A stretch of 64,000 nucleotides of DNA from Porphyridium purpureum (Eukaryota; Rhodophyta; Bangiophyceae; Porphyridiales; Porphyridiaceae): positions 248,001-312,000 of the forward strand of contig VRMN01000011.1 of assembly GCA_008690995.1 (NCBI GenBank), written 5' to 3'. Below the pieces are notes generated by a model. That model was not told where the DNA came from and made no database searches. It was given only the letters and a program-made list of their open reading frames with translations. This document shows positions 26,105 to 35,900 of this stretch, piece after piece; within the stretch, counting starts at the first letter, position 1, and every line of letters starts with the position of its first letter. The translations under genes and the position numbers were made by a program.

Positions 26105-27727
26105 GCTGGAAAGAGGTCTAGCTTGATACGAAATCGAGCAGCCCTGTCTGAATGGTTTAGCTCCATCTGTTCCTCAATCTCAGACGCACCGGAAAGCACA
26201 CTGGAAGGATATCCGCCAAAGTAAAAGTTTTCTGCAAAAGCTTCATGTACACGATTTTCTTATTGTCATTAGTCAGGATCAAATCACGCCCAAGGAGAAC
26301 GTCGCGATCCCCAAAGATGTCAGTAGGCTGCGGACGACTTACTCACCATACGTAGAACCCGCTTTGTCGTATGCGATAGAAATCAGAGCTTTCCCGTTCG
26401 CCACTATGAAGCGCAGGAGAATACCAACGTGGTCCAGAATCTCGTTCGAAATAGGCTGCGGAATCTGCATCTGGTTCAAAATAACAGGCATGCGGAACAG
26501 CATTCGGATGAGGTGCTCCACTCCATAAATGTGAGCGGCAATGAATGGCTTCTGACTGTGCTCCAAACTTGCTTTGAAGGAGTTGTACTGCTCGCGCTCG
26601 AAGCGATACAGCAGCATGTTGCCCAAACAAGCATTGAAACAGTCCATGAGACCATGTGCTACCTGCATTGTTGACACTTTATAGGTGCCGTCTTGGTCCG
26701 CACTGGTCGCCATCCATGCATTCAAAATTCCAGTGACGCAAGGTTCACGCGGAAGCCGTACAAGCTTGTGCTGTTTGGTAACGTACTCCCAGTCATCAAT
26801 CAAGAGATCATTGAGTATGCCTGGGAAGTTCAGCACGGTGGGGCTTCGCGGTGCTCCATGCTCAGATGCCGATGGACGCAGCGTCATGTCGCTCCCGTCT
26901 ACGCCGCATGCATTCTCCGTCTGCACTCCCGACATGGCATTTCCGATTTTCATCTCCGTTGCGCAATCTTTTGATGCAGTTTCTGCTGCCAATGGCTGAT
27001 CGTTTCGACCCATCTCATCCGTATTGTCATCTCGTTTACTCGCGACGACATCGGCAGATGCAATGGGAGTTGGCGGCTTCTCCGTGGCTGCGTCCGACTT
27101 GCCGACCGCTGCCGTCGCAGACGGAGTTGGTGGCGTGTCCTTGCTTGCGCCTGGTCCCCCAACAGCCGCAGCCTCCGTGGGGCTCTTGGACTCTTCTATG
27201 CCTGTGTCCGGTTTCTTGATCGCTCCTGTCGTGGAAGAGCTTGGTACCTTTTCCTTGTTTGAGTCCAGTGCGCTGGTATTTTCCGTCTCCAGGGGACTTG
27301 ACGGCTCTCCACTCTCTGCGCCCATGATGTTGGCCGTGTCCGTCGCATCGGCGTTCTGTGACAAGTTTTCGCTTTTGCCCTGATGTGCGGAGTTCGCTGC
27401 CGCGGGCTGGTCGCTCTCAACGCTTGTCCTACTCGTCTCACCCGTCGCTGCTACAGCAGCTGCTTCCGCCGCCGCAGCCGCTTTGGCGGCGCGCACCGAC
27501 TTTGCGATGGCCGACAAGCTAACGCGCGGCCCGCGCGCCGATGGCCTTGACTTTGCGGGCTGCGACGGAATGCGGCGCGGCGACATCTTTGCGGCGTCGC
27601 CCGCATCTCGCGCCCGCTCCTTTGTGCGTGTCCGCATGAAAGCCAAAGCCGCCCCTCGCGCCGACGTGCTCCGCTGTTGTCGAGTGTGACTCGAGCAAGA
27701 ATGTGCCGGCTCGAGTTTCGCGGCCAT
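26089..27727 (-). CDS. MRG-domain (EAF3/MORF4-like) chromatin protein, two exons
   Basis: Exon 1 is 26347-27727 and exon 2 is 26089-26231 (143 bases), joined in phase 1. MRG proteins are subunits of the NuA4 acetyltransferase and Rpd3S deacetylase complexes. The C-terminal domain starts FPGILNDLLIDDWEYVTKQH and continues LPREPCVTGILNAWM, NMLLYRFEREQYNSFKASLE and IYGVEHLIRMLFRMPVILNQ, the family pattern. The N-terminal part is low complexity (Ala/Ser/Thr/Pro/Glu-rich), and no chromodomain, normally N-terminal, is visible. Exon 2 adds ENFYFGGYPSSVLSGASEIE and a basic end. Start uncertain: ATGs at 27727 (A at -3, G at +4), 27637 and 27586 are in frame; the upstream frame crosses a pentamer repeat and is noncoding. 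Without the intron the protein would stop at 26339. Confidence 0.72.
26232..26346 (-). other. Probable intron in the MRG gene (115 bp)
   Basis: Donor GTGAGTAAGT is a near-perfect 5' splice site at 26346. The acceptor CTTTTGCAG ends at 26232, and a CTGACTAATGAC stretch upstream of it could serve as the branch region. Splicing gives a frame open for 47 residues; not splicing would end the protein four codons later, in the middle of the domain's last helix. Confidence 0.65.
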
Positions 27728-28584
27728 ACTTGGAGCGCGTTCGCCCGCACAAGTACAGTCATGAGGTGCACTCGAAACGCCCGAGGTACTGTGCGCAAGC
27801 GAGCAAGGACGAGTGGGTGTGGGCAGGCGCGTGCGGAGTCGACGCAGAGCGACCACGCCACGCGCCCGACAGATCACGGCACGACACGGCACGGCACGGC
27901 ACGGCACGGCACGGCACGGCACGGCACGGCACGACCGACCATCCTTGCGAGCGATCTCACCTCTTCTCGGGAGGTAGACCCTCATCTTAAACAGCCGAGT
28001 GCCACGAGACGTCTCGGGTGACTCACAGGTGCGTTCGCGAGTTATCGATCTTCGACCCTCGTACAGCTCCCCTCGACGCAACACGGAGTTCCGGGCAAGC
28101 GGGCAGCGCGATAGCGTGGAATGTCTGGTATCGCACGTAAACGCGCGCCAGCGCCAACCGAGCAAGAGACAGGGAGGGCTTGATGACCAAACTGGAAGTA
28201 TTGTGGGAATCTCTCTGAGCTTTCGTGGCATTGATCGATCGCTTCCTAGGCACTCATGTGCCAGAGCTGAACGCCCTCTCTCACAGGTTTGAAACGCGCA
28301 GCTCAATGCCCGGAACAGGTGGATACGCTGAGGACTGTTATGCCGATACAAAGGTGCCGCGCACCTTCCGTGGATAGGTGCTCCTTGTGGCACAATACTT
28401 TGGTCCCATTCGTCTTCTGGCAGTCGGCAGTCTTACTAACGGATGGAATCTTCTCGCGTTTAGAGAAATCTATACTTCTTTCTTCTGCGCCTCTTCTTTG
28501 GCTTCGGTTTTCCTCCACACGTGCAGTCTGATATCGTGGATATTTGTGACACATCTACCCTGCGGCAGTCAAGCAGGGGCGAAA
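27728..28584. other. Divergent intergenic region, 0.86 kb, with a pentamer tandem repeat
   Basis: Between the MRG start and the bL31m-like start. The minus-strand frame here reads through the repeat as a Cys-Arg-Ala-Val-Pro array and is not considered coding. Apart from the ACGGC repeat there is no recognised feature. Confidence 0.45.
27886..27933. repeat. (ACGGC)n minisatellite, about 9 units
   Basis: Nine perfect ACGGC units followed by a partial ACG, flanked by imperfect copies (CACGACACGGC on the left). It lies in the promoter region between two divergent genes. Five-base period means it would encode different peptides in each frame. Confidence 0.9.
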
Positions 28585-28827
28585 ATGGCTCCCGTTCGCA
28601 AGGTTCTCTCAAGAATGGCCTTGAACAAGGTTCGTTTCGTGACGTCCAACGGAGCAACATTCACCTACTGGCTTCCATGGATAGCCGATGATCCTAATAC
28701 CGTTGTTTGGAAGTTTTTGGACGAGGACCGTTTCAATGCTCCAGAAGTTACAAACAAAAAGAGCTCGCTTACAGACAAAGGCAAGGTCGAGCAGTTCCAG
28801 AAGCGCTACGGATACGGCGACTCCTAG
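28585..28827 (+). CDS. bL31m-like mitochondrial ribosomal protein (80 aa)
   Basis: An 80-residue basic protein starting MAPVRKVLSRMALNKVRFVT. The pattern VRFVTSNGATFTYWLP (a beta-hairpin with S/T-x-G-x-T/S-F/Y) followed by LDEDRFNAPEV and the terminal GKVEQFQKRYG matches bL31 of fungal and other mitochondrial ribosomes, where the C-terminal G-R-x-x-K-F-x-x-R-F/Y-G element is conserved. Plastid bL31 is usually plastid-encoded and longer, so a mitochondrial role is favoured. The zinc-binding cysteines of bacterial L31 are absent, as in many bL31m. The frame is open upstream to 28378 (GTG) but the ATG in good context (AAA ATG G) is 28585. Confidence 0.55.
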   Translation: MAPVRKVLSRMALNKVRFVTSNGATFTYWLPWIADDPNTVVWKFLDEDRFNAPEVTNKKSSLTDKGKVEQFQKRYGYGDS

Positions 28828-29079
28828 CAAATGTTCCGAATTGTATGGCGGCGATCAGGCTCAATAGATGAAGTTTACTAGAAAGCGTAGGAACGTCTGC
28901 CAGCACTCCGACGGAAGCATGATAATTGTGAGACACTAGCTCCGGGAAGACTCGGACGACTTCTTGGCGGACCAAGCGCACAGTCAGATGCTAGAGCGAG
29001 TTCAGAGACAGGCCAACTTGCGGCAAGATATTGAATAGAGATCATTTTTGAATCTGCACACTTGAAAAGAATCGCATGC
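28828..29079. other. Intergenic region, convergent
   Basis: About 250 bases between the stops of the bL31m-like and ABC genes. No terminator-like hairpin identified; nothing else seen. Confidence 0.4.
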
Positions 29080-30066
29080 TCATTTGATGTGATGTTCTCT
29101 TGTGAGCGCCGTGACATTTGTACTTCGCTCCACTTCGTTCAGCAAACGCTGGTAAGTTTCATGCGTCAACTGCACCTGCTCTTCATTAAGCACCTGACTT
29201 ACGATCACACCGTCAATTACGTAGAGGATTCTGTCGGCGTAACACTCCAGGTCCGGATTATGCGTGACCATAACAAACGTTGTCTTCCGCTCGATATTGA
29301 TTCTATACAAAATGTTCATGATTTCGACCGTAGCGTGTGAATCCAGCGATCCCGTGGGCTCGTCGAGTAACATGAGCTGGGGTTCATTCGCCAGCGCACG
29401 AGCAATGGCCACACGTTGCTGCTCACCACCGGACATTTCGCTCGGCAGATGATGGGCACGGTCTGCCAGGCCCACGGAGGCCAGCAAGTCGAGAGCCCGC
29501 GTACGACGAGCCTTCGCATCAAGCACATTCAGCATGAGCATCGGCAGTTCCACGTTTTCCAGAGCGCTAAATGCAGAAAGCAGGTTGAAAGTCTGGAAGA
29601 CAAATCCGATCTGACTCAGACGCATACTCGCGAGTTGCTTATCTGTTGTCTTGTTTGATATTGGCTGTCCCAGCAGGGTCAGTGATCCTCGAGAGGGCCG
29701 ATCCAGTGCGCCCAAAATATTCAGCAATGTTGTTTTGCCTCCGCCTGAAGGACCGCGGACAATCACAAATTCGCCCGCCCGAATAGGATAAAGCTCAGAT
29801 GTTCGCGCCAGGGTTAGTTCTCGAAGAGCCATGACTGGCTCATCAGCGTCGCTCCCCGCAGCGGCTTCGAAATAACGCATGACCCCGCTGGTCTCCACAA
29901 CCGCGCCCCCGAGCCGCTTCTTGATTGGCGGCTCGAAAGCAAACTCGTCCTCCGCTGTGTCAACGCCATAAGCGATAGAGTCGAGATGTTCGAGCTCAGT
30001 CGCATGGGCTACATGGTCGCTGCTTGTGTCATTAGCGCCGGAATGTCGCTGCAGCACATTTCCCAT
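29080..30066 (-). CDS. Soluble ABC-type ATPase (MacB/LolD-like)
   Basis: A 328-residue protein consisting of one ABC ATPase domain and no membrane helix. Walker A is GPSGGGKTT (residues 105-113), the Q-loop is [10 protein letters not shown], the ABC signature is SGGEQQR (212-218), Walker B is LMLLDE (231-236) with DEPTGSLDS as D-loop, and the H-loop His is in [16 protein letters not shown]. The sequence [20 protein letters not shown] and the LDEPTGSLD form are those of the bacterial MacB/LolD export group; here it would need a partner permease encoded elsewhere. The first about 75 residues ([13 protein letters not shown], then acidic) have no homology I recognise; Gly2 might be myristoylated, but that is speculative. 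A TTG-initiated extension to 30138 is rejected; ATG 30066. It is 101 bases downstream of the next gene on the same strand. Confidence 0.85.
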   Translation of the reverse strand: MGNVLQRHSGANDTSSDHVAHATELEHLDSIAYGVDTAEDEFAFEPPIKKRLGGAVVETSGVMRYFEAAAGSDADEPVMALRELTLARTSELYPIRAGEFVIVRGPSGGGKTTLLNILGALDRPSRGSLTLLGQPISNKTTDKQLASMRLSQIGFVFQTFNLLSAFSALENVELPMLMLNVLDAKARRTRALDLLASVGLADRAHHLPSEMSGGEQQRVAIARALANEPQLMLLDEPTGSLDSHATVEIMNILYRINIERKTTFVMVTHNPDLECYADRILYVIDGVIVSQVLNEEQVQLTHETYQRLLNEVERSTNVTALTREHHIK

Positions 30067-30167
30067 GACAACCGTGGCCAGCGCGCAAATGTCTGGCTTT
30101 GCAATCGCCCCGTCGCTACGCCGATGCGAGCAATGCAATTGAGTGTGACAGGAACGAGCGTGTTTTA

Positions 30168-31262
30168 CTAAGGACTAGGACTTGGACGTGATGCGTCGCA
30201 ACTCATGTGCAGGGTCAGAATAAGTATATCCCGCACTTTCGCCGTTTCTGCCTTCAAGTGGAACTCCCGAAGCGCAGGCGTGCGCTCGTCCGGCCCCATC
30301 AGCGTGAGAGTGAACGAGCACGAGTCAAATGCGCTTGCCCGGCAGCGGACTTTTTGCACCTCGCTCTTGTCCAAGACCATCCATGTCGAGTAACGGTTCG
30401 CCGTTGCCAGACTGGGTGCCAAATAGCAATTGTCTCCTTGGGCTTCAAGCACCTGCAGCTGTTGCGCTTCAATGACGATGCAAGATGCTTTACCTGAGCT
30501 CCGATTTGACGCGTAAAATGCGGCTTTGGTACCACCCGCACCCTGAAGTGTCGCAATCTCCTGCGCCAGCTCTGCCTGAACTCCGACGCGGGACCGTGAA
30601 ACCACAGCCGCTGACAGCTTTGTATTGTTATCTTGCAGCAAGACCGCCCCAATTCGCCAGCCAACGTCGTCGGCGTGGAGCGTAAGAGGAATACCGCAGC
30701 CAACGAGCTCAAACTCTGCTGACGCAACAGGGGCCTCGGGGTCACGCACTCGAATCCACCACACACCGGCATTCGCGACTGAGCCCGGAGCCGAGGTCTC
30801 ACTGTCGGTGAACGCTTCATCAGCGGGAGGTGACATTTTGGCTGAGTCTAGGCCGGGACCAAAGCGCACTTGAAGCGACTCGGCGCACAACATGGCACCC
30901 TCAAATGACCCATCGTTTGGAGTAGCTTTGGCCAGCGCCTCGCAGCAATCACGAAATAAGGCATTGCGCTCCGGGTGGCCTGGTGCTGTGAGCTGACGCT
31001 CCACCAAGCTGAGTGTTGCGTACAAAAAATCCTCCAGAGCGAAAAGCGCAACGTGCATGAGCGCCTTGCCTTCCTCTGAACGCTTTGCACGCAGAGGAAC
31101 GCGCTCCGTGACGCTGTACAAAGCCGGAAACGCGGCTCGGGCGCTGGCGTGGAGCTGGAAGATGTTTTCGCTCGCATAGATCTGTGCGAGGCTCGCAGCC
31201 GCTGCGTGCGCCTCTGGCGCGGAGCGGCGCGGCTGTTGCGATCGATGATGCGTTCGAATCAT
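30168..31262 (-). CDS. Hypothetical protein, possibly with a PH-like domain
   Basis: A 364-residue protein of unrecognised family. After a short basic N-terminus (MIRTHHRSQQPRRSAPEAHA) comes an alpha-helical region (ALMHVALFALEDFLYATLSL) up to about residue 115. A middle part looks beta-rich (GVWWIRVRDPEAPVASAEFE). The last about 100 residues combine a strand/loop (QQLQVLEAQGDNCYLAPSL), a central LDKSEVQKVRCRASAFDSCS, then FTLTLMGPDERTPALREFHL and a closing helix (AETAKVRDILILTLHMSC). A beta-rich module ending in one helix is the layout of a PH-like fold, but I cannot match a family. The frame continues upstream to a GTG at 31490 without an ATG, so the ATG at 31262 is used. The ABC gene follows 101 bases downstream on the same strand; co-transcription is possible but not shown. 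Confidence 0.65.
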   Translation of the reverse strand: MIRTHHRSQQPRRSAPEAHAAAASLAQIYASENIFQLHASARAAFPALYSVTERVPLRAKRSEEGKALMHVALFALEDFLYATLSLVERQLTAPGHPERNALFRDCCEALAKATPNDGSFEGAMLCAESLQVRFGPGLDSAKMSPPADEAFTDSETSAPGSVANAGVWWIRVRDPEAPVASAEFELVGCGIPLTLHADDVGWRIGAVLLQDNNTKLSAAVVSRSRVGVQAELAQEIATLQGAGGTKAAFYASNRSSGKASCIVIEAQQLQVLEAQGDNCYLAPSLATANRYSTWMVLDKSEVQKVRCRASAFDSCSFTLTLMGPDERTPALREFHLKAETAKVRDILILTLHMSCDASRPSPSP

Positions 31263-31591
31263 GCGGTCGCCGTGCCGTCGAGCACGCGTGCGCGCAGGCA
31301 CGCTCGGGCGTCGCGGAGATCTCTTCCGCGCGCAGACTGCTCGGCTCCGCTCGACCCGCTTGTCGATGAGACTCACCTCTGCGCAATCCCGCTGGGTCAC
31401 TCTCTCCTGCCTGACCTTGATGATTCCTTTTTGTACGTTGTGTACAGTGAGTGGGTACACGCGCGGCAGTTCGCTTGAACGCCCGAGCACGGTCTTGCCT
31501 GCGCGCGCGCGTCCGCGACAGCGGCTCCGTGAATCTGGGTGCGAACAGGCGCGAGAGCGAACCGGGAGACTGTCTCCCAGGTTCTGCTGCG
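31263..31591. other. Divergent intergenic region
   Basis: 329 bases between the outward-facing starts of the hypothetical gene and the sulfotransferase gene; likely a shared promoter region. GC-rich, no other feature. Confidence 0.45.
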
Positions 31592-32566
31592 ATGGACAGC
31601 CGCGCCTTCGTGGAGGCCCCTGCGCATTTCCAGGCGGCGGTCATGCCACCTTCGGCCGCGCAGTCATCGGCGCGCGGTCGTCGTTCATGGCTTCTGTTTG
31701 AGATTGTTTTGCTGGTTGCTGTAGCACTGCTGTTCTGTCCCGGCGAGGCCAGGAGCGGAAAATGGAATAGTCAGATGGTATCTCAACTCCAGCACAAACA
31801 GGAGCAAAGCGTCTCCCTCATGCCGCTCCGACGCCGCTCGGGAGCTGACATTCTCCAGGAAGACTATGCTTCTCGCATCATTGTCAGCGAGCTGAATCGG
31901 TTTGTGTTTTGTCCGGTGCCTAAGGTGGCGAACTCTAACTGGAAGTATGTCATCCGCCAACTTGAAGGCTTTTCGGATTACGCAAATTTAACCCTTGGAC
32001 ATCGTGTGGACCTCAACGGCCTGCGATACTTGAGTGACTATTCCCCAGACGACGCCGAGCGTATTCTTTTCGGGAGCGAGTTTTTCAAGTTTGCTTTTGT
32101 GCGTGATCCGTACACGAGGCTCGTGTCGGCGTACTTGGACAAGTTTCAAAACAAAGACGCGAGCTCTGAAGAGTACCGGCTGTTTATGGCACAAATATAT
32201 AGTTGGAAGTATGTACGCGATCGAGACATCGCGAAGGAACCGAGACCGTCGTTTCGTGCGTTTGTAGATGAGCTTCTGAAGCAAAAGCCAACTCGCATGA
32301 ATCTGCATTGGATGCCGCAGTCATACATCTGTGGCTTTGGCGATGTTCCGTACGACTTCATCGGGCGTTTTGAGAATCTTGTCAGTGATGCGTCGTCGGC
32401 TTTGAGGTTCATGGGAAAGGGCGACGTCCATTTCCCTTCGCAAGAGGAAATTGGTTTTCTGCCGTCAGGCGCCACAAACACCACTGCCGAATACTATACA
32501 TTGGAACTGATGCTCAAGGTCAAGATTATGTACGAGGTGGACTTTGTACTATTAGGCTACGAATAA
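31592..32566 (+). CDS. Type II membrane carbohydrate sulfotransferase (Sulfotransfer_2 family)
   Basis: A 324-residue protein with the layout of Golgi carbohydrate sulfotransferases: a 30-residue N-terminus, one membrane anchor (residues 32-49, SWLLFEIVLLVAVALLFC), a stem and a catalytic domain. The 5'-phosphosulfate loop is FVFCPVPKVANSNWKYVIRQ (residues 104-123; the P-K-V-A-x-S-N-W-K pattern of the HNK-1ST/chondroitin-4-sulfotransferase group), and the 3'-phosphate motif is FVRDPYTRLVSAYLDKF (from residue 169). The C-terminal part (LHWMPQSYICGFGDVPYDFI, GRFENL) also follows the family. It would transfer sulfate from PAPS to a sugar. In an alga that secretes sulfated polysaccharide this is a natural acceptor, but the substrate is unknown. 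ATG 31592; the GTG-initiated upstream extension is not used. Confidence 0.85.
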   Translation: MDSRAFVEAPAHFQAAVMPPSAAQSSARGRRSWLLFEIVLLVAVALLFCPGEARSGKWNSQMVSQLQHKQEQSVSLMPLRRRSGADILQEDYASRIIVSELNRFVFCPVPKVANSNWKYVIRQLEGFSDYANLTLGHRVDLNGLRYLSDYSPDDAERILFGSEFFKFAFVRDPYTRLVSAYLDKFQNKDASSEEYRLFMAQIYSWKYVRDRDIAKEPRPSFRAFVDELLKQKPTRMNLHWMPQSYICGFGDVPYDFIGRFENLVSDASSALRFMGKGDVHFPSQEEIGFLPSGATNTTAEYYTLELMLKVKIMYEVDFVLLGYE

Positions 32567-32925
32567 ATATCATTTGCTGTAAAGGCCGAACCCCAAAGCG
32601 ATACGGGACCTTCGATGCGGTTTCACCACCACTTTCAGAGCGCGCACATCGTCGATGCTCGTCGTGTCCGCGGACTCTTCCTTGGACAGGTTTCTGGGCG
32701 AAAATAATGATCAAAGCTTCAGTCTGTGAAGCTTTACCTTTGCTCTCTGAACGCGCTACGTGACGGTGTTTCGTTGGGGCAGAGGGCTCAGGGACTCTGG
32801 CGTGCAGCAGCGAGGCGTCTCTCTTCTCTGTGCGGAAGCCTCCGACTCACCGCGCTAGCGTGCTGGGCACCCTGCTGAAACGGCGTTGAACGCAATGACG
32901 TTGGGGTCATTGTTCAATTTGGCCC
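32567..32925. other. Intergenic region, about 0.36 kb
   Basis: Between the sulfotransferase stop and the Rab3GAP2 start on the same strand. No feature recognised. Confidence 0.4.
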
Positions 32926-35900
32926 ATGGAGAGCAAACACTGCTTCGATGCGTCGCAATCAAGCGACGCATCCTACTCGTGGACTCAGGTCGCCACGTTT
33001 GACATGAACACAATTGCACTTGCGTGCAGTGGAAGCGATCACGTGCGGAGCGATCTTTTCAGATTCTGGCCGTGGACAGACGCAGTCATTGCGCACGTGG
33101 AAGAATTGGTCTCAGATGCACACAACGACATGACCAAGTCTGCGCTGACTTTTGCAGGCCATCCAAGCGACCTGGACTGGAAATCTCAGCAGGCAGCGCT
33201 CGTAGGTCAGCCGCCTCAAGCATTGGTATTCATTGCAAAAGCAGATGATGTACGCAAGCTTGCATGCCTGGTACCGGCAGTACCCAGATTCGATCAGGAG
33301 GAGAGGTACGTGTGGTCCTCCTGTGTGCCCTTGACTCCAATTGTATCAAAAGAATTGCTAGACGCCTGCTCTAACCCACTCGAAAACCTGCGACAAGCGA
33401 GTTGCGTATTTTCGTTGCGGTTGTCAGAGTCCGATTTTCTTGTTGTTGTTGGATACGAATGCGGCTCGCTTGCATTTTACAAAGAAGGGCTTTGCGTGGC
33501 CATTGCCCCAAATAGTGTGGGAAGACCGGTGTTGCGCCTTGAATGTGAACCAGGGACTTGCATGTCATCTCGCTCTTTGGTTGTCCTCTGGAAAGCACAC
33601 AAAACCATTGGACGCCTTCATGTTTTGCAGATTGCCCATTCAATCAGCAACAAAGACAAACGTCAATACGGATACGAAGCGTACCGACCTGCCATTCTCA
33701 AATCTTCACAGTGGACATTTGTCCAGATCGATTATTCTGGGGAGCTCACGAGTATGCGCGCCCTGAGTGATAGCCGCCGTGCTCTCGGCGGCCGATTTTC
33801 TGTGGAGCCTGATGAAGAAAGCATTTGTCAAAAATCTTTATCGTTCGAGGAAGGGCGGCCAGCCGTTGTCCCGTCTCGGCTGCAGCTCCTCGTATCAGGT
33901 AGTGCCCCTTCATTCGCCCTTTTCGAAGTTGACGCGGGTGAGAGCCAACGAGAAAACATGAGCAGGCGTTCAACACCCACTGCCTTGATGAAGTCAATGT
34001 GGCATTCAATTCGACAAAGTCCTGGCGGTGCGGGAAGCAGCATGGAGGTCCGATCGCTCCCTGTGAAAAGCTCATTTCACGACAACAAGGACCGGTGCTT
34101 CACATTTTTGGATATGAGCGCCACCACTCTGAGCGAAGATTGCATGCAGCCGTGTTTCTTTGTGGGCGTCGATTCCGGGGGACGAATCTTTGTAGGAGAT
34201 GTCGAGGATTGCTGTATTCTTTCGATCCTGAAAGGCTATCGAAGCAGCGAGGTCCAGTGGATGAGAAGTGGAGCAAGGCCGCGACCCGGCGCTCTGAGCC
34301 ATGAGAATGACTTACTCATGGTCCATCATCCTTCCAGAGGTTGGCTTGAAATATGGCAACCTGTTCGGGGCATCATGTCTGCTCGTTTTGAGCTTACTGG
34401 GCGCCGCACTGATTTTGTGCAGCTTGTCCCATCCGACGCTTCAAATTTTCTGCTCGATTCTAGTGGGGCCCTTTGGGAAGTAACCATCGGCTCCGTTGCG
34501 ACTGAATCTGAGCGAACAACATTTGTTCGAAACGAAGCCAAGACTTCGACCGTGCATCCTATAGCCAGCTGCCAATCACTAGAAGCTGTACTGCAAAGTT
34601 TGAGTTTAGAGAAGGGAAAGGTTGGCGAGTTGCGCATGGGCTCTGATTGGGTGCATCTGGGCGTCGTCAGTTGCGTGCGGCTGGCATTGGACATCCGATA
34701 CGTACATCACAGGCTCGCGATATCTCCTGTCATAAGCCTCTTGACAAAACAGCGGGATCTTGCTCTCCTTTTTGAATTGATGCGCGACTATTCCAGTCGG
34801 TTTGGGCGAGTTTCGTTGAAAGGCATAACAGAGTCTGGACTTGGTGCAGGCCAGTCAGAAGTTATACGGCTTCTCGGATCCATGAGGAGCTCCGAGGTGA
34901 CAAAAAGTGTACGCACGACACTTGATGTTGCATTGGCGCGTTTCGATGCACTAAGTCACTGGAACCTGTACTGTGTCTGGCGAACGTTTCTGGGGTGCGT
35001 TGAGCTTCGAGCCAAGCAAGAAGCGCGCGGGATGCTCGCGTATCTGTACTTTGGAAATCTGTTTTTGTGCGATGACTCACTTGCTCATCCTGATTCCGTC
35101 GAGAAATGGACGAGGCACGCGAATGCTATTATGAGGCTAAGCGGCCTAACGCTGCACGATCTTGCAGATCTTTTTCTGTGCTTTTGGCTTACTTTCTCCT
35201 TGCAAGAATTGTTGGAGCTCGTCTTCCTGCGCCATGGAATGCAGAAACTTGCTCTCATGTGGTCCATCTTTGGAGAAAGCATGTTGCTCGCTTTGAGGGA
35301 CGTGACGGACCGAAGCACAAGCTATAGTGATGTGTCGAGGCTTATGTTCCTTGCGAACGTATGGTTTTCTAGTGGTAGCCATGCAGAAGGGCACGAGAAT
35401 GAATTGTGGACAGCTCAAGTTGAATCCTTGTTCATGTTGTGTCGGGGCTTTCACATTGCGGCTCAGTACTTCAGCGATTTTCCTGTGGATCGGGAGTTTA
35501 CCTATTGCTCGCGTCAGAGAGGGATGAGTAGCATTCGACCGTTCTTGGACCCAGACGAACACGCACTCTGTATTTTGCTTGAGCTTAGAAGATACCACGA
35601 TGCAGCCCTTCTCGTTTTTCGGATAGGGAATCGAGCGGCAGTTTTTGATGGTTCGCAAGTGGTCACGATCCTTTCTGTACATATTGGAGCCCGACTGAAG
35701 AGTTTGTCAGCAGATGAACAAGGGCTTGTGCAGAAGACGTTGGGAAAGGCTGCGTGGAGATGGATTATGGAATCCGGCAATGACTTGCTGGCGTCTGAAG
35801 TAGACGACGGCGATTTTGGCTTGTATCTTGCAGAATGTCGTCTCCTTGTTTCGTGGCTTAACGAAAATGTACCCGACGCTTCGGAGGTAGCTGTCCGAAG

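Noticed and set aside
27728-28393. Long minus-strand extension of the MRG frame encoding a Cys-Arg-Ala-Val-Pro array
   Set aside because: The array is produced by the ACGGC repeat, no homology is seen, and ATGs with good context lie downstream.
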